Shown here one piece after another: positions 8,013 through 17,415 of a stretch of DNA of 64,000 nucleotides. Under the pieces are notes generated by a model that ran no database searches, was not told the DNA's origin, and worked only from the letters and a program-made list of their open reading frames with translations. Numbering within the stretch: the stretch's first letter is position 1; each line of letters opens with the position of its first letter. Position numbers and translations under genes: made by a program. The stretch is from positions 3,286,001-3,350,000 of the forward strand of contig NZ_CP011503.1 in NCBI RefSeq assembly GCF_001028665.1, written 5' to 3'. The DNA comes from Burkholderia pyrrocinia (GTDB lineage Bacteria > Pseudomonadota > Gammaproteobacteria > Burkholderiales > Burkholderiaceae).

Positions 8013-9080
8013 TCAGGTTGGGCGATGCGCGGCATCGAAGTGGAAGTGGTCGAGATGATCGAGGAGCAGCGTCAGCGTCGCCCACAGCACGCGTTCGGTA
8101 TCCGCCTGCAGCGTGGGCGCGGCAAGACCGAGCGTGCCGGCGAGCGCGCGCGTGCGGTCGCGATCGAGCAGTGTCGTGAGGTCCATTGCCGGCGCGAGCC
8201 GCCCGCGCTTGGGGCCGTGCACGAGACGGTCCGGCAGGTTCAGGCGCGCACCGAGATCGCGCAGGCATTGTTTGTTCAGGTCGGGTTCGATGCTCGTCAG
8301 ATGCGCGACGACGGCGGCGTCGACAAACGGCGGATGCAGGTCGACCGACGCCGCATCGAACAACGCATGGCACAGCGGCAGGTAGTTGGCCGACCGGTCG
8401 CGGCGCAGCACCTGGTCCGCGCCGTCGCCGGTGATGGCCACCTCGATGCCGTCGGCGGCCATCGCCTCGGCCAGCAGCAGCTTCGCGACCGGATGCAGGT
8501 TGAACATCGGCTCCTCGACCGCATGGGTCGTTCTCGGCAGCGCGGCCACGAAATCGGCCTCGTTCGCGCGCACGATCTTCACCGTCGCCTGCATCTGCTC
8601 GGCCAGTTCGAGTGCCGCATCGCGTTCGCAATAGTCCGGCATGTCGGTCGCGAGGATGTAGGACGTGACATGCCGCTGCGCGCCGAGTTCGCGCAGCAAC
8701 GCGAGCAGCAGCGCCGAATCGAGCCCGCCGCTCAGCGCCAGCGCGACGCGCTTGCCGCTGTCGAGCGCGCGTTGCAGCGATGCGCGCAGCACGGTTTCCA
8801 GATCGCCGCGCTGCGGCCGCTCGGGCGCCGGCTGCACCGCGAACCCTTGCGGCGAACGGATCAGCGCATGGCCGGGCGGCACCGGCAGCACGTCGCGCAG
8901 CACGGTGCGACCGACGGGACGCTCGCCGCTCAGGTAGCCCGCGATGGCGGCCGTGTCCGGCGCGCCGGCCGGTTGCCCCGACGCATGCAGGACGGCCCTG
9001 ATGCCGGACGCCGACACGCCGCTGCGCGGATGGTAGTGCAGACGATCGAAACCGAACGGGTCGCGCGTGCCGACGATCAT
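8013..9080 (-). CDS. Asparagine synthetase-like ATP-dependent amide synthase lacking the glutaminase half
   Basis: 355 residues. The synthetase domain is clear: PP-loop SGGLDS at 117-122 and a later GDGADQVL motif. The N-terminus starts directly at RDPFGFDRLHYH (6-17), which aligns with the RDRFGIKPLYY strand late in the AsnB glutaminase domain; the first 150 or so residues, including the catalytic Cys2, are absent. Known relatives without glutaminase activity (beta-lactam and carbapenam synthetases, lasso cyclases) adenylate a carboxylate and close an amide with an amine. A similar intra- or intermolecular amidation is inferred here. The start overlaps the radical SAM stop (ATGA). Confidence 0.82.
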   Translation of the reverse strand: MIVGTRDPFGFDRLHYHPRSGVSASGIRAVLHASGQPAGAPDTAAIAGYLSGERPVGRTVLRDVLPVPPGHALIRSPQGFAVQPAPERPQRGDLETVLRASLQRALDSGKRVALALSGGLDSALLLALLRELGAQRHVTSYILATDMPDYCERDAALELAEQMQATVKIVRANEADFVAALPRTTHAVEEPMFNLHPVAKLLLAEAMAADGIEVAITGDGADQVLRRDRSANYLPLCHALFDAASVDLHPPFVDAAVVAHLTSIEPDLNKQCLRDLGARLNLPDRLVHGPKRGRLAPAMDLTTLLDRDRTRALAGTLGLAAPTLQADTERVLWATLTLLLDHLDHFHFDAAHRPT

Positions 9081-9955
9081 GGATAACGAGCCTTCAAGGT
9101 GTCCACTTCAATACGTTTGAGGATGCGATGCGGCGCCACCGGCGCGCTGCCGCCCTGGCAATGCAGGCACGCTTCCAGCGGCGCCTCGCGTTGCAGATAG
9201 GCGAGCATCGCGTCGAGCATGCCTGCGTCGTCGCGCAACGGCAGGCCGTCGGATTGAAAATCCTTCGCGCCCTTGTACAGCGTATGGAAATGCGCGGGAC
9301 GCGTACACGTGTAGAACATGCCGTCGCGAATCATATGGCAGCGCTCGCGGATCCAGCAATCGCGATAGAGGCGCTGCGCATCATCGCGGTCCGTGCCGGG
9401 CTGGGCGCGATTCATCGTCGTGAACACGTCTTGCACCTTCCAGTTCAGGCGGACGTCGAAGCGCGCGGCCTGGCGCTCGACAAGCGCGACCAGGTCGGGC
9501 GAAAGCGGCGGCTTCGGGTAGCGCGAGATCGTCAACGCATCCACCGCCTGCCAGAACGCGTCCGGCATCTCGCCGAGCTTCAGGCCGTTCGTCGTGACCG
9601 AGATCACGGGTGCGATGCCCGTGGCGCGCACGCGCTCGACGAGCTCGACGAGCGCCGGATGCAGCAGCGGTTCGCCGCCGACCAGCTTGAACATGCGCGG
9701 GCTCAAGACCTTCGCTGCTTTGCGCAGGTCGGCCTCTAGCGAATCGGGGCTCGCATACCACTCGGGCAACAGCGGCGACAGCGAGCAGCATTCCGCGCAG
9801 GTCAGGTTGCAGTGATCGACGATATGCGCTTCCAGCGAACGCGTCCGGACGCGGCCGTCTTCGACGCGATAGTCGCGATCCATCGGCGGCGGGAAGACAT
9901 GTTGCCGCTCGCCGGATGGCAGCGGGTTCGTGGCCCGGTTCAGATTCGCATTCAC
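9077..9955 (-). CDS. Radical SAM enzyme
   Basis: 292 residues from the GTG at 9955. The 4Fe-4S motif CNLTCAEC is at 49-56, followed by a further Cys57, and the SAM-binding GGEP at 93-96. A late CLHCQGG could hold a second cluster or an iron site. The sequence around HCNLTCAECCSLSP resembles radical SAM proteins found in sugar and antibiotic gene clusters. Two GTG starts are possible (9976 and 9955); AGGAAG seven bases before 9955 and the one-base gap after the kinase stop favour 9955. Likely role: epimerisation, dehydrogenation or carbon-skeleton change of the pathway intermediate. Confidence 0.85.
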   Translation of the reverse strand: MNANLNRATNPLPSGERQHVFPPPMDRDYRVEDGRVRTRSLEAHIVDHCNLTCAECCSLSPLLPEWYASPDSLEADLRKAAKVLSPRMFKLVGGEPLLHPALVELVERVRATGIAPVISVTTNGLKLGEMPDAFWQAVDALTISRYPKPPLSPDLVALVERQAARFDVRLNWKVQDVFTTMNRAQPGTDRDDAQRLYRDCWIRERCHMIRDGMFYTCTRPAHFHTLYKGAKDFQSDGLPLRDDAGMLDAMLAYLQREAPLEACLHCQGGSAPVAPHRILKRIEVDTLKARYP

Positions 9956-9956
9956 A

Positions 9957-10952
9957 TCAGCTTCCTGTTTCCACACAACGGGAAAAGAAATCGACGAGAC
10001 GGCCGCGCGCGTCCACCATCGCGGACGCCATCGTCACCGCCCCGTTCAGGTGCGCGGCGAAGCGCGACGGATCGTCGAACCAGCCTTGCACGACCCACAA
10101 CTTGAGCGCGTGCTGCAGACACGCGGCATCGACGGCCCACGCGATATGCGCGGGATTCACCGGCCGGACCCGCCGGTATGCATGCACGAAGGCTTCCGCC
10201 AGGTGTGGCGCTTCCAGCGGCAGATGATTCAGGCAACGCACCAGCTCGTATTCGCGCGGCGCGCCGATCGACGCTTCCCAGTCGAGGATGAGCGGCGGCG
10301 TGCGCGCGTCCGCGAACAGGTAGTTGAACTGGTTGTAGTCATTGTGGATCGGGTGCTGCGGATCGTCGGCGGGAAATGCTTCGACGCTGCCCGGATAGTA
10401 GCGGTCGATCATGCGCAGCGCGAGCTCGACATAGCGCCGCAGGTTCGCGGCGCCGTCGTTCGAGCGCGCGCGATCCCGCGCGTCGAGCAGGCTGCGGCGC
10501 ACCGCGTCCGCGTCGATCGCGGTCAGCCGCGCGCGGATCGTGTCGAGCGACGGCAGATGAAACCGTTCGAGGCTCAAATGCAACGCCGCCAGACTCGCGC
10601 CGAGCGCATCCCATTCCGCCGGCGAAAACGTGTCGTAAGTTCTGAACTGCCCCGCTTCCCAGCGCGTCAGCATCGCGTGCGCGCCGGTGCCGGTCCACAG
10701 CGGTTCGCCGGCCGTCGTGCGTTTCAGCGTCTGGACACGGAAGCGAGCATCACCGTGCGTCTCGAAATGGGCGAGTACGGCGGCTTCCTTGGCCGCACGC
10801 GCACGATGCTCCTGCGCATAGAGCTTGACCGCCACGCCGCCGTCGTCGGTCGGCAGATGCCACACGCGTTCGCCGACCTGCCGCGGCGGCCCGCTTTGGC
10901 CGAGCGCGTAGGCGTCGCGGATCTCGTCGAAGGTGACGGCGGGCTGATCCAT
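9957..10952 (-). CDS. APH/RdoA-type small-molecule kinase
   Basis: 331 residues. The catalytic loop reads HNDYNQFN (203-210) in place of the common HGDxxxxN, and LDWE (223-226) replaces the DxD motif. The same His-Asp-Asn geometry is kept, as in homoserine-kinase-II/RdoA-like members, so phosphotransfer is plausible. The start codon directly follows the FkbM stop and the gene ends one base before the radical SAM start, so it is translationally coupled within the operon. Substrate unknown; it could activate an intermediate or protect the producer. Confidence 0.78.
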   Translation of the reverse strand: MDQPAVTFDEIRDAYALGQSGPPRQVGERVWHLPTDDGGVAVKLYAQEHRARAAKEAAVLAHFETHGDARFRVQTLKRTTAGEPLWTGTGAHAMLTRWEAGQFRTYDTFSPAEWDALGASLAALHLSLERFHLPSLDTIRARLTAIDADAVRRSLLDARDRARSNDGAANLRRYVELALRMIDRYYPGSVEAFPADDPQHPIHNDYNQFNYLFADARTPPLILDWEASIGAPREYELVRCLNHLPLEAPHLAEAFVHAYRRVRPVNPAHIAWAVDAACLQHALKLWVVQGWFDDPSRFAAHLNGAVTMASAMVDARGRLVDFFSRCVETGS

Positions 10953-11702
10953 TCAGATGTGCTCGGCCGGCCCGTGCCGATACGGATGACCGCTCAGGAA
11001 CGTGTTGTGCCCGACGTAGCGCAGCTTGTACATCGCCGGCCGGAACAGCACCGAAGGATCGTTGTTCGCGATGCCGAGCAGCGGGTACAGGTCCTGCCGC
11101 ACGAAGAATGCGTTGTTGCCCATGTCGTCGCAGCAGACGAGCTCATAGCCCTTCTGCCTGCCGAGATGAACGAGCGATTCGAGGCTCGCGCCGTAATAGG
11201 TCGATCCGTCCCATTCGTGATCCGGATTGAAGCACATGACCCAGCGTTCGGGCGGCGTGTAGTACGGGTTGTATTCGATCACGACGATGCGCGGCTGAAA
11301 CGCCTGCAGGCCGCGCCACACCCAGTAGTCGTTGCCGTCGATATCGATCGACAGCAGGTCGAAGTCGGCCGGCGTGTTCGCATCGGCGAGCAACGCGTCG
11401 ATCGTGTCGGGCTGGACGCGGTCGTGGTGCAGACGCACGCGCTCCGCGCCCGCGTAGTGAGCGGCAAGCTTGCCGAAGCGGTACGCGCTGCCTTCCACCA
11501 GCACGCCCGCCCAATCCTGTTCACGCAGCAGCCGCGCGGTGTTGCTGTTGCGCAAGCCGTCGCTCGCGCCGATGTCGACGCAGAAGCGATTCGTCGGCGC
11601 GATCCGCTCCATCAGCCGCGCCAGGATGCTTTCCTCGGTGCCCTGCGCGTACAGGCTTGGCGCAAGGCCGGATAGATCGAGCGGGAGAGGATGGTCCTGC
11701 AT
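10953..11702 (-). CDS. FkbM-type SAM-dependent methyltransferase
   Basis: 249 residues. SAM motif I is FCVDIGASDG at 40-49; the acidic DLLSIDIDGNDYWVW stretch near 116-130 is typical of FkbM methyltransferases, which O-methylate sugars or polyketides. It is the first gene of the leftward operon. GGAG lies about ten bases upstream of the ATG at 11702. The terminator of the upstream ybiT gene separates it from the next transcription unit, so the operon promoter should lie between 11703 and 11830. Confidence 0.8.
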   Translation of the reverse strand: MQDHPLPLDLSGLAPSLYAQGTEESILARLMERIAPTNRFCVDIGASDGLRNSNTARLLREQDWAGVLVEGSAYRFGKLAAHYAGAERVRLHHDRVQPDTIDALLADANTPADFDLLSIDIDGNDYWVWRGLQAFQPRIVVIEYNPYYTPPERWVMCFNPDHEWDGSTYYGASLESLVHLGRQKGYELVCCDDMGNNAFFVRQDLYPLLGIANNDPSVLFRPAMYKLRYVGHNTFLSGHPYRHGPAEHI

Positions 11703-11833
11703 CGAGGGGCGGCTCCGGGTCGGGATGGGGAATGGGGATTGGTGTTCGGAGGGTAATTTACCCGAAGTCGATTGATGGGAGGAAACTGGAATGCGCGACG
11801 CTGCCGGGCTTGGCCGGCGGCGGAAATGAAAAA

Positions 11834-11863
11834 GCCCGCATCGACATTGCTGTCGATGCGGGC
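11834..11863 (-). terminator. Intrinsic terminator downstream of ybiT
   Basis: A perfect 13-bp stem (arms 11834-11846 and 11851-11863) with a four-base loop is followed on the minus strand by a run of five T. It lies 84 bp past the ybiT stop and shields the methyltransferase operon from read-through. Confidence 0.9.
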
Positions 11864-11946
11864 CTGATGCGTTTCTGGCGGTTTCGCTTTATGTGCTCGG
11901 CTTCGTATTGTCTAGCCGCGGCGCATGAACGGAAGCCTCAGGACAA

Positions 11947-13539
11947 TTACTCCTGCCCCTGGCTCGTCAGGAACTCCTCGTAATTCCCGCCGAAGTCGAA
12001 CAGGGTGCCGTCCGTCTTCACTTCGATGATCCGGTTCGCCAGCCCGCTCACGAACTCGCGGTCGTGCGACACGAAGATCAGCGTGCCTTCGAACTGCTCG
12101 AGCGCGATCTGCAGCGACTCGATCGATTCCATGTCCATGTGGTTGGTCGGCTCGTCCATCAGCAGCACGTTGTGGCGGCCGAGCATCAGCTTGCCCCAGA
12201 TCATGCGGCCCTTCTCGCCGCCCGACAGCACCTTCACCGACTTCTTGATGTCGTCCGACGAGAACAGCAGGCGGCCCAGCGTGCCGCGCACCATCGTTTC
12301 GTCGTCGCCGTCCTTGCGGTACTGGTCGATCCAGTCCATCAGCGTGATGTCGTTCGGGAACTCCTCGTACGTGTCCTGCGGCATGTAGCCGACATTCGCG
12401 TTCTCGGACCACTTCACCGTACCGTGCTCGAGCGCGAGCGCGCCGAGCAGCGAGCGCAGCAGCGTCGTCTTGCCCGCGCCGTTCTCGCCGATGATCGCGA
12501 TCCGCTCGCCCGGCTGCACCGACAGGTTGAAGTTCTGGAAGATCGTGCGCTCGTACTTCTTCGTGATGTCCTCGGCGACCACCGCGACGTTGTGCAGCTT
12601 CTTCTCGAACTCGAAGCGGATGAACGGGTTCTGGCGCGACGACGGCTTGAATTCCTCGATCTTGATCTTGTCGATCTGCTTCGCGCGGCTCGTCGCCTGG
12701 CGGGCCTTCGACTTGTTCGCCGAGAAGCGGCGCACGAAGTCCTGCAGTTCGGCCACGCGCTCCTTCGCGCGCGTGTTCGCCGCGGCCTGGCGCTCGCGCG
12801 CCTGTGCCGATGCGAGCATGTAGTCGTCGTAGTTGCCCGGCCAGACCTTCAGCGTGCCGAAGTCCATGTCGGCCATGTGCGTGCACACCGAGTTCAGGAA
12901 GTGACGATCGTGCGAAATGATGATCATCGTCGAGTTGTACTCGTTGAGCGTCTGCTCGAGCCAACGGATCGAGTTGATGTCGAGGTTGTTGGTCGGTTCG
13001 TCGAGCAGCAGCACGTCGGGCTTCGAGAACAGCGCCTGCGCGAGCAGCACGCGCAGCTTCCAGCCCGGCGCGACGTCGCTCATCGTGCCGCTGTGGAACT
13101 TCTCCTCGATGCCGATGCCGAGCAGCAGCGCGCCCGCGCGCGCCTCGGCGTCGTAGCCGCCGTATTCGGCGAACTTGCCCTCGAGCTCGGCCGCGTGCAT
13201 GTAGTCGTCGTCGGTGGCTTCCGGGTTCGCGTAGATCGCGTCACGCTCGGTCATCGCGGCCCACATCTCGGTGTGGCCCATCATCACGACGTCGAGCACG
13301 CGCACGTCTTCGTACGCGAACTGGTCCTGGCGCAGCTTGCCGAGACGGACGTTCGGCTCCAGCGCGACGTTGCCGGCGCTCGGCTCGAGGTCGCTGCCGA
13401 GGATCTTCATGAACGTCGACTTGCCACAGCCGTTCGCGCCGATCAGACCATAGCGGTTGCCCTCGCCGAATTTGACCGAGATGTTCTCGAACAGGGGCTT
13501 TGGCCCGAATTGCATCGTGATGTTGGCAGTAGAAAGCAC
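11947..13539 (-). CDS. ybiT: ABC-F family ATPase YbiT
   Basis: 530 residues, the same length as E. coli YbiT and similar from end to end (N-terminus [19 protein letters not shown]). Two ATPase domains are present: Walker [10 protein letters not shown] and GENGAGKTT, with Walker [12 protein letters not shown] and [11 protein letters not shown]. No membrane segments. ABC-F proteins act on the ribosome in translation; YbiT's exact role is not settled. The GTG at 13539 matches the conserved N-terminus; a longer frame upstream lacks similarity. It ends at the strong terminator at 11834-11863. Confidence 0.93.
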   Translation of the reverse strand: MLSTANITMQFGPKPLFENISVKFGEGNRYGLIGANGCGKSTFMKILGSDLEPSAGNVALEPNVRLGKLRQDQFAYEDVRVLDVVMMGHTEMWAAMTERDAIYANPEATDDDYMHAAELEGKFAEYGGYDAEARAGALLLGIGIEEKFHSGTMSDVAPGWKLRVLLAQALFSKPDVLLLDEPTNNLDINSIRWLEQTLNEYNSTMIIISHDRHFLNSVCTHMADMDFGTLKVWPGNYDDYMLASAQARERQAAANTRAKERVAELQDFVRRFSANKSKARQATSRAKQIDKIKIEEFKPSSRQNPFIRFEFEKKLHNVAVVAEDITKKYERTIFQNFNLSVQPGERIAIIGENGAGKTTLLRSLLGALALEHGTVKWSENANVGYMPQDTYEEFPNDITLMDWIDQYRKDGDDETMVRGTLGRLLFSSDDIKKSVKVLSGGEKGRMIWGKLMLGRHNVLLMDEPTNHMDMESIESLQIALEQFEGTLIFVSHDREFVSGLANRIIEVKTDGTLFDFGGNYEEFLTSQGQE

Positions 13540-13707
13540 GGCAGGTCCCGTTAAAGGATAAATCGACGGAAAACCGTGTATTTTAGCAGGTGTCGGAGAA
13601 ACTGCCGACCATGCCGTTCCGGCAGCGCATTCCGACCCCAGGTCCGCCGCCCGGTGGCCCGCCAACACGACAGCACGCGCCCCACTGCCGTCTTACTGGA
13701 ATCCCGC

Positions 13708-14160
13708 ATGCTTGCCAGCCAGCTTCGCGAACAACTCGTCGGCGCTTGGCGCCTCGTGTCCTACGAAGTGCGCCCGCGCGACGGCAGCGCGGTCGCCTAT
13801 CCGCTCGGCCGCGACGTGCGCGGCTGGATTCTCTACACACCGGACGGCTACATGTCCGCCCAACTGATGGCCGCCGGTCGGCCGCCCTACACGGACGGCG
13901 ACCTGCACGGCGGCACCGTCGACGAGCGCGCGACCGCCGCCCGCGGCTACATCGCCTATTCCGGCCCCTTTCGCGTCGACGACGACGGCACGCTGACCCA
14001 CGAAATGGACGTCAGCCTGTACCCGAACTGGATCGGCAACGTGCAGCAGCGGGTCGTCATGCTTGACGGCGATCGCCTGCAACTCGGCACCGCCGCCCCG
14101 GCGCGGATCGACGGCCGGGAAGTCGACGCCGTGCTGCTCTGGGCGCGCGCGGGCCGCTGA
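13708..14160 (+). CDS. Lipocalin-like domain protein
   Basis: 150 residues, no signal peptide. The pattern LVGAWRLVSYEVRPRDG at the start, GWILYTPDGYMSAQLM in the middle and a closing R-D/E-VDAVLLWAR strand fits the bacterial lipocalin-like domain (PF13924). Members are small beta-barrels, often of unknown ligand. Divergent from ybiT across 168 bp, single-gene unit. Confidence 0.65.
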   Translation: MLASQLREQLVGAWRLVSYEVRPRDGSAVAYPLGRDVRGWILYTPDGYMSAQLMAAGRPPYTDGDLHGGTVDERATAARGYIAYSGPFRVDDDGTLTHEMDVSLYPNWIGNVQQRVVMLDGDRLQLGTAAPARIDGREVDAVLLWARAGR

Positions 14161-14278
14161 CGCGCCGCCGGCGGCCGCAACGGTTCGCCGGATCGGTGCG
14201 ACCGGACGGCTGGCCGTTGCGCGCACGCGCGGCGTGCGGCGCGGCTGCGTAGCACTCGCCTTGCGACGAGCGCACGCA

Positions 14279-16561
14279 TCACTTGCCGGCCTTCGCGGCC
14301 GCCTTCTGCGCGGCCTTCTCCTTCATCTGCCCGAACAACTCGGAGCACGGCACGTCCTTGTTATTGCTCGGCGCGATCAGCGGAATCAGCGCCGCGAACG
14401 GGTTGATCAGCCCGAGCCCGACCATCGCGCCGGCACGCAGCGCGAGCGCGCCCGCATCGACACCGACGTTCGGGTTCTTGAACGTGCCCTTCGCATACAG
14501 CGGCGAGCGCAGCGAGAAGATCCGGAAACCCTTCGTATGCGGATGGATCTTCAGGTCGAGCGTCTCGTCGCGCAGGCTGATCGGGCCGTCGACGTTGATC
14601 AGCGCGTCGTCGGTATCGAGCGCGAATACCTTCGGGTCGAGAATGCCGTTGGTCGCGACGAAGTCGATCGCCGCGCAGTTGATCTTCACGTCGTTGTTGC
14701 CGAACAGCTTCTCGTAGACGACGTTCGCGACGTTCAGCCCCGCCGCTTCCATCAGCAGGCGGCTGATGCGGCCGTCGGTGACGAGCGCCTTCACTTCGCC
14801 GGTCGACGTCGCGGCCAGCGCGGCCGGCGAGTTGCCGGTCGCCGACAAAGACGCGTCGCCGTTGATCTCGCCGAGCGCCGACTGCATGACCTTCTGCGTC
14901 GGGAACAGCTGCTTGAGCTTCAGGTGCCGCGCGGCCACCGTGAAGCGGCCCTTCAGCGGCGCGCCGCTGCCGTCGAGGTGCGCGGTCGTCGCGAGCGTGC
15001 CGCCCGCAACACCGAACTGCAGCGGTTCGAGCGACAGCACGCCGTCCTGCATCACGATGTGCGTGTAAAGGTTCGTGATCGGCAGGTTCGAACTCTTGAT
15101 CAGCTTGCGGCCCGTGAACTTGACGTCCGCGTCGATCTCGCGCCAGCGATCGGTACGGAACGTCTCGACCGGCAGCACGCGGCCCGGCGGCTGGCGCGTC
15201 GTGTCGCCGCGCTTGGCCTTGCTTGCGGCCGTATCCGCGCCGATCACCGGCGCGAGATCGGAGAACTGCAGCAAGTTCGACACGAGTTCGCCCGACAGCT
15301 TCGGCCGCGGCTCGCGCTGCTCGTACACCAGCGTACCGCCGAGATCGCTGCCGCCGACGCGGCCGTTGAAGTTCTCGTAGCGGAACGTGCTCGCGTGCCG
15401 CTTGAAGTTGCCGATCAGCCGCCCTTCGGTCGCGTAAGGCGGCGTGTCGGGCAGCGTGATGCCGGTGAGCTGGTAAAGGTGCGACATCGACGTGCCCTGC
15501 AGCCACAGCCGCAGGTCGATCGCCGCGAGATGCATCGGATCGGTCAGCGTGCCGACGATCGCAAGCCGCGTGTCGCCGGCCTTCACGTCGGCCTGCAGCG
15601 GGAACGGCCGCGACGCGTCCTGGATCGCGAGCACGCCGCCGAGCTTGCCGGTGCCGCTGATCGGCACGTTCTTGTAGCGGCCGTCGACCTTCAGCCCGAA
15701 CGCATAGGTCGGGCCGGACGGCTTCGCGGGCGCCGCGGCGCCGCTTGCGCCGGACGCGGCGGAAGCGGAGGAAGAAGCGGAAGACGCGGACGAAGCCGAA
15801 GCAACGACCGACGCACCCGAAGCACCCGACGCCGACACCGCACTCGCAGCCTGCGCACCCGACGCGCTCGACGCGGCTTCCGCGTTGGCCTTCGCGCTCA
15901 ACTGCGCGGCGCCGCGCTTGCCGACACGCTGCGCGGACGCCTCACGCGACGTCTGTTCCTGTTCCTTCAGCACGTCGCCGAGCGGAATCGGCTGCCCGAG
16001 CGTATCGATCGCGACGGTCAGGTCGGCCTTCGTGATCGCGTCGCGATACGTGACGGTGCCCTTCGCGAAGCCGAAGCTGTCGAGCCGCACCTTCCACGGC
16101 GACGGCTGCGACGATTGCTTGAACTGGAAGGTCCACGTGTTGCGGCCGTCGGCGAGCCGCTCGAGGTCGACGGCGGGATTCACGACGTCGATCGACGGAA
16201 TGACGATTTCGTGCGCGAGCAGCGGCAGGATCGCGAGATCGAAATGCGCGGCATCGAGCGTGACGAACCTGGGTACCTTCGCCCAGTCGGGATTGCCGAT
16301 CTCGAGCTGCGTGGCCGAAAAGCTCGGCCAGGGCACCCAGGCGCGCCAGCCGGTCTCGCCGTCGGGGCGACGCCAGCCGACCTTGAGGTCGCCGTTGATC
16401 GCGAACGGGCGGCCGAGTGCCGCACTCACCTGTTCGTTGACCCACGGCTTCGCGCGGTTCCAGTCGAACGTGAAAAGAAAGACGCCGGCCGCCGCGATGA
16501 GCACCGCGACGATACCGACGATCCATGCAGCCGATTTGCCGATGGCTCGGGTTAGCGTCAT
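14279..16561 (-). CDS. AsmA family protein
   Basis: 760 residues. One N-terminal membrane segment (AAWIVGIVAVLIAAAGVFLF) precedes a very long beta-rich periplasmic domain ending in the AsmA C-terminal region. AsmA-like proteins are thought to bridge inner and outer membrane and carry phospholipid. A Ser/Ala-rich low-complexity linker covers about residues 230-280. ATG 16561 is preferred (GGAACC upstream, membrane anchor follows at once) over a longer frame. Divergent from fetA. Confidence 0.85.
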   Translation of the reverse strand: MTLTRAIGKSAAWIVGIVAVLIAAAGVFLFTFDWNRAKPWVNEQVSAALGRPFAINGDLKVGWRRPDGETGWRAWVPWPSFSATQLEIGNPDWAKVPRFVTLDAAHFDLAILPLLAHEIVIPSIDVVNPAVDLERLADGRNTWTFQFKQSSQPSPWKVRLDSFGFAKGTVTYRDAITKADLTVAIDTLGQPIPLGDVLKEQEQTSREASAQRVGKRGAAQLSAKANAEAASSASGAQAASAVSASGASGASVVASASSASSASSSASAASGASGAAAPAKPSGPTYAFGLKVDGRYKNVPISGTGKLGGVLAIQDASRPFPLQADVKAGDTRLAIVGTLTDPMHLAAIDLRLWLQGTSMSHLYQLTGITLPDTPPYATEGRLIGNFKRHASTFRYENFNGRVGGSDLGGTLVYEQREPRPKLSGELVSNLLQFSDLAPVIGADTAASKAKRGDTTRQPPGRVLPVETFRTDRWREIDADVKFTGRKLIKSSNLPITNLYTHIVMQDGVLSLEPLQFGVAGGTLATTAHLDGSGAPLKGRFTVAARHLKLKQLFPTQKVMQSALGEINGDASLSATGNSPAALAATSTGEVKALVTDGRISRLLMEAAGLNVANVVYEKLFGNNDVKINCAAIDFVATNGILDPKVFALDTDDALINVDGPISLRDETLDLKIHPHTKGFRIFSLRSPLYAKGTFKNPNVGVDAGALALRAGAMVGLGLINPFAALIPLIAPSNNKDVPCSELFGQMKEKAAQKAAAKAGK

Positions 16562-16713
16562 GGCGGTTCCGTTGTTGTTCTGAAGTGTTGCCGCATCATG
16601 CCGGGCCGCTTGCGTGGACGAACGGCGCACGACACCCGCGGCTTTTCAATCGGTATTATGACGCACGCCGTAGTGACGTTTCGGCGCCATTAACGCTTTT
16701 TTTCATTTGTGAC

Positions 16714-17415
16714 ATGACAGCCCCCACCGGCCTCATCGATGCACAGCGCATCACGCGGCGCGACGCCAGCAGCGGCAAGACCCTGCTCGCCCCGACCGAT
16801 TTCAGCCTCGCAGCGGGATCGCGAATTGCCATCACGGGACCATCCGGATCGGGCAAAAGCGTGCTGCTGCGCGCGCTCGCACTGCTCGATCCGATCGACG
16901 GCGGCCACATCCTGTGGCGCGGCAGCCGGATCCGGCGCAGCGCGATCCCGCGCTACCGGCGCAGCGTCGCGTATGTGCGCCAGCGTCCCGCTCAGATGGA
17001 CGGCACCGTCGAATCGCAATTGCGCTATCCGTATTCGCTCGCGATCTATCGCGACGTCGCGTTCGATCGCGCGCGCGCCGAAGCGCTCGCCGCACGTGCC
17101 GGCCGCGGCCCCGACTTTCTCGACAAGCGCGCAAGCGACCTGTCGGGCGGCGAAGCCCAGATCGCCGCGCTGCTGCGCGTGCTGCAACTCGATCCCGATG
17201 TGCTGCTGCTCGACGAACCGACGTCCGCGCTCGATCCCGAATCGGCGCGCGCGATCGAAGCGCTCGTCGGCGCGTGGTTCGACGCGGCGCCCGACGCACG
17301 CGCGTACATGTGGATCTCGCACGACCCGGCCCAGGCCGCACGAATCGGCACGATGCGGCTCGTGATGCAGGCCGGCGTGCTGCACGTTGCCAACCCGGCG
17401 GAGGCTGCGCAATGA
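16714..17415 (+). CDS. fetA: ABC transporter ATP-binding protein FetA (YbbL)
   Basis: 233 residues. Walker A GPSGSGKSV, signature LSGGEAQ and Walker B LLLDEPTSALDPES are present. With FetB this family forms an iron exporter linked to oxidative-stress resistance in E. coli. The ATG at 16714 follows a T-rich leader; upstream in-frame codons extend into the divergent asmA promoter region. Its stop overlaps the fetB start (ATGA). Confidence 0.82.
   Translation: MTAPTGLIDAQRITRRDASSGKTLLAPTDFSLAAGSRIAITGPSGSGKSVLLRALALLDPIDGGHILWRGSRIRRSAIPRYRRSVAYVRQRPAQMDGTVESQLRYPYSLAIYRDVAFDRARAEALAARAGRGPDFLDKRASDLSGGEAQIAALLRVLQLDPDVLLLDEPTSALDPESARAIEALVGAWFDAAPDARAYMWISHDPAQAARIGTMRLVMQAGVLHVANPAEAAQ

Noticed and set aside
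11703..11946. Search for a precursor peptide gene ahead of the radical SAM/AsnB operon
   Set aside because: Only a 12-codon frame with a GGAGG-like site on the opposite strand was found; it is too short and wrongly oriented to support a RiPP precursor.
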